From Actinomyces vulturis (lineage in GTDB: Bacteria > Actinomycetota > Actinomycetes > Actinomycetales > Actinomycetaceae), in assembly GCF_001687305.1 (NCBI RefSeq), contig NZ_LZRK01000004.1, forward strand, positions 310,001-374,000: 64,000 nucleotides of DNA, read 5' to 3'. Position 1 is the first letter of the stretch; every line of letters begins with the position of its first letter. Shown here in pieces: positions 53,199 to 61,842 of the stretch. The notes under the pieces were generated by a model. The model was not told the origin of the DNA and did no database searches. It saw only the letters and a list, made by a program, of their open reading frames with translations. The position numbers were made by a program, and so were the translations under genes.

Positions 53199-54304
53199 AA
53201 AACAATGAACTCCATAAATCTGCTAGAAATATTTTAGCTTCCGCATTACAAGATTGCGATAGTGCCCCACTCCCGGAAGAAGAAATCTGCGAACTCATCG
53301 ACACAATCATCGAGGGGAGTCACAAAACTTACAGATACATACTTTTTACCGCGATTACTGCCAAGGCTGCCGATTCCAATCTAAATCCTTTAGTTCTCCA
53401 AAAAAAGGCAAACACTTGGGGCACCTACGATGCTCGATCCCTCTGCCATAAGGTGTTAGTTCCTTTTGAGCGCGAGCATTTGAATAATTCCCTAGGTGGT
53501 TCAAATGAACCTTTTTTGAACAAGCCAGCACGCTTCGAGATGTTAAGTTTAGATAATGCAGTTCGGAACGGCAACGATAAGAAACTTCTAAACCTCCTTT
53601 GTGTGAGACTTCCGAAGATTAAATCAGATGCAGAGGCTTGGGCTGCTCTTTGTTACCTCATGCGCCTACTTCGCAAGAAAGCAGAAGCTATTCCTGAACG
53701 CTTCATTGAAGTTCAGATGGAACGCGGGGGCGCCGCTATTGAAATTCGTAGTTTCCTAGACTGCTTTCTGGAACACAATAATGGTGGTGAAGTTCTCACC
53801 TTAGCATTGGCAGGTATCCTTAACGAATTCTTGACTGATGACCCGACTTATCGTATTGAAGTTCATAACTTGAATCAGAGCGGAGCATCATCGCGAGAGA
53901 TTTCTGACTTGGATCTTTACCGCAACGAAAAAATTTTTGCATTATTCGAACTCAAGGACAAGGATTTTGACATTCCTGATATACAGCATGCTGTAAGAAA
54001 AGCTATCGAAGGTGGGTGCGACAGTCTAAATTTTATTTACGGCAGGTTTGCTAGTTTCGATAGTCAGACCGTGCAGTCATATCGTACAGCATTAATAGAA
54101 GACTCTTTTTGCTTGAATGTTTTTCCCATCGACGCCTTTATTGATTCGTTGCTCATAGTCGCACCGTCATTGAACTTGGGGCGAATGATTAACTACATGT
54201 TGAACACCGCTGAGTCTTGTCACTTTAGTACAGATACTAGCTCTTTGTTACTAGACATCGGAAAGGACTTCGAGGAAACAAAGATGACGTCGCAACACTT
54301 CTGA
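53195..54304 (+). CDS. Type II restriction endonuclease, SacI-like
   Basis: A 369-residue protein whose start codon (GTG) overlaps the methyltransferase stop by four bases. The central blocks GTYDARSLCHKVLVPFEREH and GGSNEPFLNKPARFEMLS resemble what I recall of the SacI endonuclease family. A PD-(D/E)XK-type centre may lie in EIRSFLDCF and IFALFELKDKDFDIPDIQHA (E-L-K). SacI cuts GAGCTC, and this enzyme may share that target. Coupled translation with the methyltransferase supports the pairing. Specificity is unproven. Confidence 0.7.
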   Translation: MKNNELHKSARNILASALQDCDSAPLPEEEICELIDTIIEGSHKTYRYILFTAITAKAADSNLNPLVLQKKANTWGTYDARSLCHKVLVPFEREHLNNSLGGSNEPFLNKPARFEMLSLDNAVRNGNDKKLLNLLCVRLPKIKSDAEAWAALCYLMRLLRKKAEAIPERFIEVQMERGGAAIEIRSFLDCFLEHNNGGEVLTLALAGILNEFLTDDPTYRIEVHNLNQSGASSREISDLDLYRNEKIFALFELKDKDFDIPDIQHAVRKAIEGGCDSLNFIYGRFASFDSQTVQSYRTALIEDSFCLNVFPIDAFIDSLLIVAPSLNLGRMINYMLNTAESCHFSTDTSSLLLDIGKDFEETKMTSQHF

Positions 54305-54672
54305 AATATGACAGCCGTCTAATCGTAGCCAACTCAACCTCTTCAGTAGCTATAACTTAAAGGGAGGCGTGCCCATATTTTGAGACAGCATGTGTATTAA
54401 AACAGCATCTAAGGCCTGTACTTGCTTACGTAATGTCTAACGCAGCCCGCGTTCCGTTAGACAGTTGGGTGCATCTCACCCCGTGGGTCTTTCCCCGCAA
54501 CCCTGCGGCAACCTGCCAGCAGGCATGAAAAAAGCGGCCCCAGAAAGCCGCCACAACGAGAACACCGCAATATCAAGCCGCAAGTACACATGCACCTAAA
54601 TCGTAGGTCGGTATCCATATCCACGCCCTTGGCTTCCTCAGGAATATCAAGATGACACGCCCCGACTGAACC
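54305..54672. other. Gene-free stretch between the R-M pair and the iteron array
   Basis: GC-rich sequence, unlike the R-M genes, with a hairpin-prone GCGGCCCC...GCCGCC patch near 54532-54552. No plausible gene. It resembles plasmid or phage origin-proximal DNA. Confidence 0.4.
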
Positions 54673-54761
54673 TTTTGACGCTACATCCAAACCTTTTGAC
54701 GCAAGCCCATACTTTTTGACGTTACCCTAAACCTTTTGACGCAAGCCCATACTTTTTGACG
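54673..54761. repeat. Iteron-like array of TTTTGACG
   Basis: Five copies start at 54673, 54694, 54714, 54734 and 54754, so the spacing is 21, 20, 20 and 20 bases, about two helix turns. The blocks 54689-54721 and 54729-54761 are identical over 33 bases. Regular phasing of this kind is typical of replication iterons or of arm-type binding sites for integrase/excisionase. Confidence 0.75.
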
Positions 54762-54910
54762 CCCCGCCCACGAGCAGGTTAAATCCGGCCTCCGGACCCT
54801 CGCCACGGCACTCGAATGGCCCTCCAAGTCACCACCACAGCGCTCTCAAGCACCACCCCACTCCCCCACTAAACCCAGCATTTGCAAGGAAAAACCCAAC
54901 TTAGGACATG

Positions 54911-54946
54911 AAAAAAGATGCTGGCTTGGATTGTATCCAAACCAGC
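54911..54946 (-). terminator. Terminator next to the left att core
   Basis: On the minus strand an 11-bp stem (54946-54936 with 54930-54920, one mismatch) is followed by six U. It lies ten bases from the tmRNA-core copy at 54956. It is probably the terminator that served ssrA before the 4.3-kb element entered, or one carried by an element end. Confidence 0.65.
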
Positions 54947-54955
54947 CTCTAGTTG

Positions 54956-54973
54956 GTGGAGATGCGGGGAATC
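54956..54973. repeat. att core copy (left), 18 bp identical to the tmRNA 3' end
   Basis: GTGGAGATGCGGGGAATC, identical to 59282-59299. Marks the left end of the integrative element. Confidence 0.85.
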
Positions 54974-55059
54974 AGGACTACTCACTGCAATTGCAATGAA
55001 AAGTACATGTCCTTATTTTTCATGTCCTCCCAGTGTCCTAGATTCCTCAAAAATGCCCT

Positions 55060-55251
55060 CTAGAGATCATGTTCGACACCCTCCGCGAGCGCATCAATAA
55101 CACTCTGGGGAATGGACATAGCGCAGTCCATAATCTCTGTTAGTTCGGCATCGCATCGTTCACATGGGAGCGAACTCAATATGCCGTGCTTGCATTCAAG
55201 TAGGCATTCGATGCACTCCCCCAATCTCCCGTGCTCGCATGGCTCATTCAT
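55060..55251 (-). CDS. Small zinc-ribbon-like protein
   Basis: A 63-residue protein with eight cysteines in CxxxxxxxxCxxC-like groups (CEHGRLGECIECLLECKHG, then CERCD), suggesting a compact zinc-binding fold. The ATG at 55251 follows GAGGTG, and the gene overlaps the end of the ATPase gene by eight bases. Last gene of the element's operon. Function unknown. Confidence 0.6.
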   Translation of the reverse strand: MNEPCEHGRLGECIECLLECKHGILSSLPCERCDAELTEIMDCAMSIPQSVIDALAEGVEHDL

Positions 55252-56338
55252 AGTGACACCTCTCTGCATTCACGGGTTCCGGGGTTCCCGGAACATGTTG
55301 GAACTGCGGAACGCTTGCCACTGTTTGAGAGGTTCCGGGTTCCGTACATATATGTAGGGAACTGGGAACTGCTTCCCGCCGCTTTTTTGCTTCTCTGTAT
55401 GCTTCGGCTACATCACTCCTGCGTTTTCCGGTTACTTTCTGCGCCTCTGAGATGCTTTTAGGAAATGGATCTGCAGAAAGTAGTTCTTTCACTAGGCCCT
55501 CACGATGCGCTTCAACTGATCCACTCAGTTCATTGCCCAATGCCGGACGAATAACTACGCTTGCTGGCCCTAATTCTTGTTCGTGCATTTCATACACAGC
55601 CGCCAGAGATTCGCCTCCGTTTTTTGTTCTTGCACAGTAGCGCCGTAAATTTCCACGCCGGTCTTTATGTACATACAGTTTGCATGCTCCGCCCCGCCCG
55701 GGAGCGAATGTTTGTTCGCCCGTAACGCGAATGGAAATTCCGTTGATAACGCCCTTTTTAGCGGTAGTTCCGCGAGCGCCGTAATCCCTAGATGTACTGT
55801 TCTTTGCGACATGGTCGATCATGACAACGCAGGCCCCAGAATTGGCCATGGGTTTCATGTAGAGGTTCACCATGCGCGTGAAATCGTCCGCATTATTGCT
55901 ATCACGGTTTTCTAGGGCCATGATGCGGTCCACGGTATCGATAACTACTATTTCCGGTTTCCACTGCTGGGAATCGTTTTGTAGCCATGCAGAGAGATCT
56001 CTAAGTTCTTCTGTACTCATTGGATCGATGTGCTGAAAGTTATCGCTCATGATCTGTTCAGTGGACACGCCCAGTAATGAGAGCCGTTTATGGACCTCCA
56101 CGAAACCATTCATGTCTGCATCAATAATCAGGGCTTTGCCACCACTTTGTAGCACCTGCGCAATGGCAGTGAGTGCTACCCATGTTTTCCCTGATTCTGA
56201 ATCACCGAATAGGTAGTTAATGGCGGCGCGGTTAAGTAGCCCAACTCCGTCACTGCGTTTGAGAAACTCTGGCGGCTGTCCGTAATCGTCGCCCATTTCC
56301 AATGCCCTGATCTTGTTCGTGAACTTTGGACGTTTCAT
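55244..56338 (-). CDS. RepA-like hexameric ATPase/helicase (AAA_25)
   Basis: A 364-residue RecA-fold ATPase. Walker A is FGDSESGKTWVAL, Walker B IVVIDTVDRIM, and the later block MIDHVAKNSTSRDYGARGTT is typical of RSF1010-RepA-like proteins. A C-terminal HTH-like tail (SISEAQKVTGKRRSDVAEAY) follows. It probably drives replication of the excised element. The ATG at 56338 overlaps the upstream stop by four bases; a frame open to 56410 lacks a ribosome site. Confidence 0.85.
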   Translation of the reverse strand: MKRPKFTNKIRALEMGDDYGQPPEFLKRSDGVGLLNRAAINYLFGDSESGKTWVALTAIAQVLQSGGKALIIDADMNGFVEVHKRLSLLGVSTEQIMSDNFQHIDPMSTEELRDLSAWLQNDSQQWKPEIVVIDTVDRIMALENRDSNNADDFTRMVNLYMKPMANSGACVVMIDHVAKNSTSRDYGARGTTAKKGVINGISIRVTGEQTFAPGRGGACKLYVHKDRRGNLRRYCARTKNGGESLAAVYEMHEQELGPASVVIRPALGNELSGSVEAHREGLVKELLSADPFPKSISEAQKVTGKRRSDVAEAYREAKKRREAVPSSLHICTEPGTSQTVASVPQFQHVPGTPEPVNAERCHYE

Positions 56339-56979
56339 AGAGCGATCCCCCGTTCCTGAAGAATTCGCTCCTGACTGAGTGCACGAGTTTCCTCCCCGCG
56401 AGCGCGGCATAAGTCTGCATAGTTCATTGAATGACTAGTTACATGCGCTGTTGCTTTGCATAACTGCTCGCGTTCGTAGTTCTGCCATAAGGCAGTGCGT
56501 TCGGCTTCTTGTTGCATGCCTTTGAGGATCCATTCGGGCGCGCAGTATTCAATAGCCCATTTCAGTCCCTCTTGAAAGCCTTGCTCACGTTGCATGTCAC
56601 TGAATGCATTCATGGCTTCATCGATCTTTGCCAATGCCTCTGGGGAATATGCGCTCAGATCATGCAACCACTCTGGGAGGGTTTTATCGCTATGTTTCGC
56701 AAGGTGAGCCATATACGCCCGGGTTTGGATATGGGTAACCTGCTCGCGACGGGTTGCGTAGAGTTGCGCGGCGTATTCCGGGCTAGCGTTGAAATCTGCG
56801 CTCGCGGTTAGACTTTCATTAGGCTCTCCGCTGTGTGCTGCTTGTTGTTCATTACGTTGGGAGCGCTTTTTAGCCTTGTTTTCCTCCTCTAAAGTCGGGA
56901 AACCATGGGGGAGGGAAAAATGGGCTGTTCCACCCCTCCCCTGCGTTTGTACGGGAGGGGTTTGGTATTCGCTGTTCAT
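56335..56979 (-). CDS. Element protein of unknown function, possible replication accessory
   Basis: A 214-residue hydrophilic, mostly helical protein. Segments ASPEYAAQLYATRREQVTHI and FQEGLKWAIEYCAPEWILKG are the most ordered parts. No family recognised. It lies between the HTH gene and the RepA-like ATPase with four-base overlaps on both sides, so a role in element replication is likely but unproven. Confidence 0.6.
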   Translation of the reverse strand: MNSEYQTPPVQTQGRGGTAHFSLPHGFPTLEEENKAKKRSQRNEQQAAHSGEPNESLTASADFNASPEYAAQLYATRREQVTHIQTRAYMAHLAKHSDKTLPEWLHDLSAYSPEALAKIDEAMNAFSDMQREQGFQEGLKWAIEYCAPEWILKGMQQEAERTALWQNYEREQLCKATAHVTSHSMNYADLCRARGEETRALSQERILQERGIAL

Positions 56980-57200
56980 CGTGCGACAACCTCCACAGCG
57001 GCGATGTATTGGGCTACCGCTTCACGGGGGTTGCTGATTCCAACTACTGCAAGTTGTTCAACAGGGATACGGACAGAGCGCTCTATCCGTGTGGCTTTAA
57101 TAGTTCCCCGGCTAATCATGTTGCGCACGGTTTGTTCCGTGACGTGCACGATGCCTGCGAATTCTTTGATGCTGATAAGAGCGGGTACGTTCACGCTCAT
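56976..57200 (-). CDS. Excisionase-like helix-turn-helix protein
   Basis: A 74-residue protein: ISIKEFAGIVHVTEQTVRNM forms the helix-turn-helix, followed by a wing (RGTIKATRIERSVRIPVEQL). Typical of Xis proteins and small regulators. The ATG at 57200 is chosen because GGAGG lies five bases upstream, inside the longer frame. In an integrase-bearing element it is the best candidate for directional excision. Confidence 0.75.
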   Translation of the reverse strand: MSVNVPALISIKEFAGIVHVTEQTVRNMISRGTIKATRIERSVRIPVEQLAVVGISNPREAVAQYIAAVEVVAR

Positions 57201-57318
57201 GTGTTCCTCCAAAATGGAAATGTACGGCTAGGGCCATGCATTTCCCGCGCTGGCAGGAACAAAACATCTACAGAGATGTACTGCGTGAAACAGAGTATTA
57301 CGCAGTTCTGATATTTGT

Positions 57319-57855
57319 CTACCTATTTCGTTCTCTCTCAGATATGACGCGGTGGAGTACATCGAGAGGAATCTGGGAGATTCCCAGATCTTGCAATTTG
57401 TCGCCCAACCATTGAACGGTGTCCTGACGTAGTTCAAGTCTGGTGCCTGTACAAAACGGACATTGCACAGCAAACCTCGTTCGCTCAATATCGGTGTAAG
57501 TCACGTTATCTTCTGCATCAAGATCGGCGTATTCGCCCTGATTGCTCAAAAACCACGAATGTGCACGAAAATCTTCAGGGATATACCTTTCGCCACTTTC
57601 ATGCTTCTGCAAAAACTCAGATAACGGGTGAACCACATGGCAAAGTTTCTCCGGACACTTAATTGCGGCAAGCACACGTGGCTTCTTGTTCGGGTGATTC
57701 TCTGAGTGCATACACGCAATAGGCATGGAGGGACATACCGCTGATTCCCACCAATGAGAGACCGTTTTGGGGTTTCTAGACATGTCCGCCCAGTTAGATT
57801 CGAGCGCCTCAAAAAGTTCGATGTAGCCCTCTGGAAATGCTTCTTTCTGGCCCAT
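57319..57855 (-). CDS. Element protein with a zinc-ribbon motif
   Basis: A 178-residue protein containing CPFCTGTRLELRQDTVQWLG and several other Cys/His residues (AIKCPEKLCHVVHP), suggesting zinc binding. No family recognised. Its start shares one base with the integrase stop, so it is coupled to the integrase. The 117 bases that follow, before the HTH gene, hold no gene but a promoter for the replication genes is possible. Confidence 0.6.
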   Translation of the reverse strand: MGQKEAFPEGYIELFEALESNWADMSRNPKTVSHWWESAVCPSMPIACMHSENHPNKKPRVLAAIKCPEKLCHVVHPLSEFLQKHESGERYIPEDFRAHSWFLSNQGEYADLDAEDNVTYTDIERTRFAVQCPFCTGTRLELRQDTVQWLGDKLQDLGISQIPLDVLHRVISERERNR

Positions 57856-59096
57856 TAGTTCACTTTTCTCTTGGAATCGATGCTGACAACATTCGCCAGT
57901 TCCGTGTCATTGCGCTGTGTTTGCATTCTGGATACAAACAGTTCTTGCATGTCCATATCGGCATGCTGATAGCGCATAGCGCTCTTTACATCGCTCCACC
58001 CGTATCTGGCCATGAGTGCCGCTAATGGCGCTCCAGCTAGCCCATATTTCGTTGCTGAGTAGTGGCGTAGTGCGTGATAGGTGAACTCTTTGCCTTTCGG
58101 CACCTGAATGCCTGCGCTCGCGGCTATCGCCTTGAATTCGATGCTGGCCCTATCGTCACGCCAGTACCGATTCGGATCGCTCTTTGAGGGAAACAGGATT
58201 GCTTCAGGATCATTGGCAACAAAGTTATCGAGATGATCTGTCATCACTGGCCACGATGAGGGCATCAGAATGACTGTCCGTTTTCCCGCTTCACTCTTTG
58301 TTGTGCCCTCAATAGAGCCAGTGTTCTCAGAACCAGTAGCGGCACGAGTTAATGTGCGTTCTACTCTGATACGAACATCTGTTACTTTCCCATGATTATC
58401 TCTAGTAATTGCAACATCTTTACGTCGTAATGCGAGTGCTTCATTAACGCGTAGTCCGCCGTCGTACCCTAGACAGATAAACGCCTGCATCGATTCTGGG
58501 GTGAACTCCATAAGGCGCTGTATCTCATCATCGCTGGCAAGATAACGGCATTCTCTTTGCTCGCTTTTTCCAGCGCCTTTAATCTTCACTGGGGAGGTCA
58601 CTAGGGCTGTTCGATCTGATTCCACAGCGGCCAGAAACATGGCACGAACTGTTTGATACGGTGCTTCCCTTTTTACGGTTAGCCCGTCGTACCACTGTTC
58701 GATATCTGCGCGGGTTACATCGATTAAGCGCTTATTCCCCAGTACAGGGACGATGTGGTTATGAACGCGTGCACTGATCGTTCGATGTGTAGATGTTTTA
58801 CTCTCTCGCTCTTTCATGCGCAGATAAATCTCCGCCCATTGAGCAACGGTGATTGCCTCTTTCGCATCTTGTTCACGGCGTTGCTCAGTTTGTAGAGCGG
58901 CTTTACTTGGATCTACCCATACCCCGCGGGCGATATCTGATTCGATTCTGGCTAACGCCACGTTCGCATCGCTTTTTGTCCTGAATGTTTGACTGACACG
59001 ACGGCCACTATCAGGAGCAACATAACGCAACCTCCAGCGGCCACTATCGAGTTTGTTAATACTCCCGAATGACCTATCACGTCGCCTAGTTGCCAC
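57855..59096 (-). CDS. int: Tyrosine recombinase integrase of the ssrA element
   Basis: A 413-residue phage-type integrase. Arm-binding domain at residues about 1-60 (GRWRLRYVAPDSGRRVSQTF), core-binding (SAM-like) domain about 75-175, and the catalytic domain with R in GYDGGLRVNEALAL, H-x-x-R in YHALRHYSATKYG and the tyrosine in AMRYQHADM. GTG start (59096) after AGGAG. Downstream of ssrA; the 130 bases before it carry a tandem decamer ATTCCATTAC (59167-59186), possibly an arm site. Integration into ssrA is shown by the 18-bp repeat. Confidence 0.93.
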   Translation of the reverse strand: MATRRRDRSFGSINKLDSGRWRLRYVAPDSGRRVSQTFRTKSDANVALARIESDIARGVWVDPSKAALQTEQRREQDAKEAITVAQWAEIYLRMKERESKTSTHRTISARVHNHIVPVLGNKRLIDVTRADIEQWYDGLTVKREAPYQTVRAMFLAAVESDRTALVTSPVKIKGAGKSEQRECRYLASDDEIQRLMEFTPESMQAFICLGYDGGLRVNEALALRRKDVAITRDNHGKVTDVRIRVERTLTRAATGSENTGSIEGTTKSEAGKRTVILMPSSWPVMTDHLDNFVANDPEAILFPSKSDPNRYWRDDRASIEFKAIAASAGIQVPKGKEFTYHALRHYSATKYGLAGAPLAALMARYGWSDVKSAMRYQHADMDMQELFVSRMQTQRNDTELANVVSIDSKRKVN

Positions 59097-59232
59097 TGCT
59101 CTGTTCTCCTAGTTTGAGAATGGACCGGCGTAGATTCGTGTCCTCCCCGTGTCCTAAGAGAATGATATTCCATTACATTCCATTACATTTGATTGTTGAT
59201 TAAGTTCTCCAGTTTTCCCAGTCATTGCAATG

Positions 59233-59270
59233 AAAAACCGCCACATCTCAGTGATTACTAAGAGTGGCGG
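59233..59270 (-). terminator. ssrA: Terminator downstream of tmRNA
   Basis: CCGCCAC (59238-59244 on plus) pairs with GTGGCGG (59264-59270); on the minus strand a run of U follows (59237-59233). A diverged copy is present at 21998-22045. Confidence 0.75.
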
Positions 59271-59281
59271 AATTTCAATCT

Positions 59282-59299
59282 GTGGAGATGCGGGGAATC
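59282..59299. repeat. att core copy (right), 3' end of ssrA
   Basis: GTGGAGATGCGGGGAATC, covering the acceptor stem and T-arm end of the tmRNA gene; identical to 54956-54973. Integration restores the tmRNA 3' end. Confidence 0.85.
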
Positions 59300-59651
59300 G
59301 AACCCCGGTCCGACGGTGATGCAACAGGACTTCTCCGGGTGCAGTTCGCTAGCGATTTTCTCAGCCTCGTGATCTCACGCGAACAAGGATCACGACAGGC
59401 TCAGTTAGTGAAGAGTTCTGTTTATGCGACTAACACACATAAACAGCAGTGGCTCCCTAGATGACGCCAGGAACCGAGGCGGAAGCAATCCTCGGGCTGA
59501 CGGACTTGGCAGCTCGCTCAGGCGGCGAGGGCGAAGTCGGTGCGATTGTGTTCGGCACCTATTGGTTTGACACAGAGCGTTAACGAGATGACTGCGCATC
59601 CTCGACCCGCTTCTCCTGAACCCATGACCGTCGTCGAAACCGATCATCCCC
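59283..59651 (-). ncRNA. ssrA: Transfer-messenger RNA
   Basis: About 369 bases. The 5' end GGGGATGATCGGTTTCGACG and the 3' end GGTTCGATTCCCCGCATCTCC form the tRNA-like part (GGGGATG pairs with CATCTCC). The tag frame (59556-59518) reads AEHNRTDFALAA then stop. CCA appears to be added after transcription. It rescues stalled ribosomes together with SmpB, which is encoded just upstream. Its 3' end is the attachment site of the neighbouring element. Confidence 0.95.
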
Positions 59652-59759
59652 TATGTAATTAGGACGCTAACTATACGCTGTCAGCACCATGTTCTTCAAC
59701 GTAGCCCCAGCCCCTCCCCAGTCATGTGAGTACCACAGAGGCTAGACAACATTGGAAGC

Positions 59760-60293
59760 CTAGCCACGGCGTCGGTTAGCGGCAGCCACCTCACGGGCAG
59801 CCTCACGCTTATCCTGCGCCTCACGCAGAGCCTGGCGCTTATCCCACTCCTGCTTACCGCGAGCCAAAGCAATCTCCACCTTGGCGCGACCACCAATGAA
59901 GTACAGTTCCAAGGGCACGATCGTGTAGCCCTTCGCATTAACGCGGTGGGACAGTTTCAGAATCTGGTCACGGTGCAGCAGCAACTTGCGCTTACGACGC
60001 GGTGAATGGTTGTTCCACGTGCCCTGAAGGTACTCAGGGATGTGCGCGCCCTGAAGCCACGCTTCACCGTCACGGTCGATTTCCACCCAACCGTCAACGA
60101 GAGACGCACGGCCCATGCGCAAGGCCTTGACCTCAGTGCCGGTGAGTACCAGACCCGCTTCGATCTTGTCTTCGATGTGGTAATCGTGCAGTGCCTTCTT
60201 GTTCCGGGCTACCACCTGGTGGGCGTCAGCGGCTTTCTTCGCTTTTTGAGCAGGGGTGAGTTTGCCGCTGGCTGTGGATCCTGAACGTGCCAT
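59760..60293 (-). CDS. smpB: SsrA-binding protein
   Basis: A 177-residue SmpB with a basic N-terminal extension ([20 protein letters not shown]) before the conserved [20 protein letters not shown] and [20 protein letters not shown] blocks, then [14 protein letters not shown] and a basic helical C-tail [19 protein letters not shown]. It delivers tmRNA to stalled ribosomes. ATG at 60293 is chosen; an upstream ATG would use an overlapping ribosome site. Confidence 0.95.
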   Translation of the reverse strand: MARSGSTASGKLTPAQKAKKAADAHQVVARNKKALHDYHIEDKIEAGLVLTGTEVKALRMGRASLVDGWVEIDRDGEAWLQGAHIPEYLQGTWNNHSPRRKRKLLLHRDQILKLSHRVNAKGYTIVPLELYFIGGRAKVEIALARGKQEWDKRQALREAQDKREAAREVAAANRRRG

Positions 60294-60390
60294 CTTTCCT
60301 CTTTTCCTCACATCTGCCGACGCCGCACAAGCGCCTCTCCCCCGCAGTCACCACGGGGCTGTTGGCTAGTTTCGCTGAGTCTTTCCTAGC

Positions 60391-61746
60391 TTAGAAGCCC
60401 GGGAGCGTCATGCCATCAATGTAGGCGCCGTCACGGGCCACCTGGAAGTGAACGTGGCATCCAGTGGCGTAGCCAGTTGACCCAGTGTAGCCCACCACGT
60501 CTCCGCGATTCACATACTGCCCGTTAGCAATAGAGCGGGACTGCAAGTGGCACAAAGTAATGACGTAGGAGTGACCGTCAATGATGCCGCCGTCAATATC
60601 GATACCGTTACCGCACGATGGTGAATTCCAGTACGTGGCTACACCAGAAACAGAAGCCACCTGCGGAGTACCGCAACTAGCCGCAAAGTCCACGCCCTGG
60701 TGACCTTGGGCTATGCCGGTGACGGGGTGGATACGGTAACCAAAGGGGCTGGTGACATACAGGGGGCCAGCGATGGGGTGACCGATGTAGCCGGATCCTA
60801 ATTCGTCGGCAGGAATTGACGAGGAGGAGACGGAGGAGATCTGGCCGGCAGCAAGCAAAGCTTGGTTGGCCGCATAAATCTCTTGAGCACGTGCCAGAGC
60901 GTCAGCCTCATCCTTGGCACGTTGATCTATCTGAGATTGAAGTGAACTCTTTTGTGATTCCAGAGCAGCCGTTGCATCGGCCTGGGCCTGTTCCTTGGCA
61001 GCCACATCGTCACGCTTAGCCTGCGCAGTATCAGCAGCATCAGCGGCTGCTTGTGCAGCAACGTCTGCTTCTTGCTTGGCCTCGTCGATACGCTTGGTCA
61101 CCGCATCCTGTTGAGACTTACGGTTTTCCGTCACTGCCCTATCTGCTTCGGCCTGAGTCAGAACCGATTCTTGAACACCAGAGGCGATTTCCATGGCTGC
61201 AGCGCGTTGACTGAGATCCTCCACATCCTCGGATTCAAGAACATAGGAGAACGTGGTGAGGTTTGAATCTCCTTGGTAGGCGCTGACAACCAAACCGGCA
61301 ACGGCTTTAGTATTGTCCTCAACGCGTTCTTTGTTTTCTTCTGCCTGGGTGTTGAGTGCTTCTTGATCGGCCTGGGCCACAGCGAGTTTATCCGTGGCCA
61401 GTTGCTTCTCCCGCTCGGCGGCAGCCTGGTTATCCAGGGCAATATTTAGTTCGCTTTGCGCAGTGGACAGGGCTGTTTTTGCTGCTTCGAGGTCAAGGTA
61501 GGCCTGACCGAGTTGAGTGTCCACACCTTCAAGACTGGAGCGCAGTGCTGCCTGATCAGCAGCAGCTTGGGCTGCTTCTTGTTCAGCGTCACTGGCATCA
61601 TCAGCGCGAGCGCCCGTGGCTATCACGCTGGTCATCAAACAAGCCCAAACACATACGATAGCGAGCAGGAAAGCCATCTTGCGTGAGCGCATAGGTGCGC
61701 CCGAATGGAGCGGCAAAGTCAGTTCTCGCGTTCGTTTCCTCTGCAT
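60391..61746 (-). CDS. M23/LytM peptidase with coiled coil, divisome hydrolase or activator
   Basis: A 451-residue secreted protein. The signal peptide (MAFLLAIVCVWACLMTSVIA, cleaved near ATGARA) is followed by about 230 residues of coiled coil. The C-terminal M23 domain has HQGVDFAASCGTP, HSYVITLCHL and HVHF, providing the zinc ligands H-x3-D and H-x-H. Downstream of ftsEX it fits the EnvC/RipC-like partners that FtsEX activates to cut septal peptidoglycan. The ATG at 61746 follows AAAGGAG; an internal start at 61692 is also possible. Confidence 0.9.
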   Translation of the reverse strand: MQRKRTRELTLPLHSGAPMRSRKMAFLLAIVCVWACLMTSVIATGARADDASDAEQEAAQAAADQAALRSSLEGVDTQLGQAYLDLEAAKTALSTAQSELNIALDNQAAAEREKQLATDKLAVAQADQEALNTQAEENKERVEDNTKAVAGLVVSAYQGDSNLTTFSYVLESEDVEDLSQRAAAMEIASGVQESVLTQAEADRAVTENRKSQQDAVTKRIDEAKQEADVAAQAAADAADTAQAKRDDVAAKEQAQADATAALESQKSSLQSQIDQRAKDEADALARAQEIYAANQALLAAGQISSVSSSSIPADELGSGYIGHPIAGPLYVTSPFGYRIHPVTGIAQGHQGVDFAASCGTPQVASVSGVATYWNSPSCGNGIDIDGGIIDGHSYVITLCHLQSRSIANGQYVNRGDVVGYTGSTGYATGCHVHFQVARDGAYIDGMTLPGF

Positions 61747-61842
61747 GAGTGCTCCTTTCTTGCTGATGTGTTGCGCTGAATAGTCAATGACGTTGCGGTA
61801 TGGAATCTCGTTAGTGGAAGGCAGTGATTCGCCGGTGAAATC

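Larger units (their letters stand above)
21998..54955. mobile_element. Defective prophage with inserted cargo
   Basis: Minus-strand phage genes run from an early regulator (47291) to a broken portal gene (22193). Left and right limits are inferred from the tmRNA-downstream copy at 21998-22045 and the tmRNA-core copy at 54956. Capsid, tail and lysis genes are absent. An own integrase is not found inside these limits; the only integrase lies in the adjoining 54956-59299 element. Cargo comprises the efflux cassette (28.2-30.2 kb), an IS3 element, a nuclease-like gene at 35.6 kb, and the defence island at 47.7-54.3 kb. Confidence 0.7.
54956..59299. mobile_element. 4.3-kb integrative element in ssrA
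   Basis: Bounded by the 18-bp direct repeat and carrying six minus-strand genes that mostly overlap or abut: integrase, a zinc-ribbon protein, HTH protein, an unknown, a RepA-like ATPase and a small Cys-rich protein. No packaging or conjugation genes are present, so it is a minimal integrative or satellite element. It sits directly beside the prophage, which might be its helper (inference). Confidence 0.75.

Noticed and set aside
54673-54761. The TTTTGACG array as a CRISPR
   Set aside because: The unit is 8-12 bases with 20-base periodicity, the spacers are partly repeated, and no cas genes are present.
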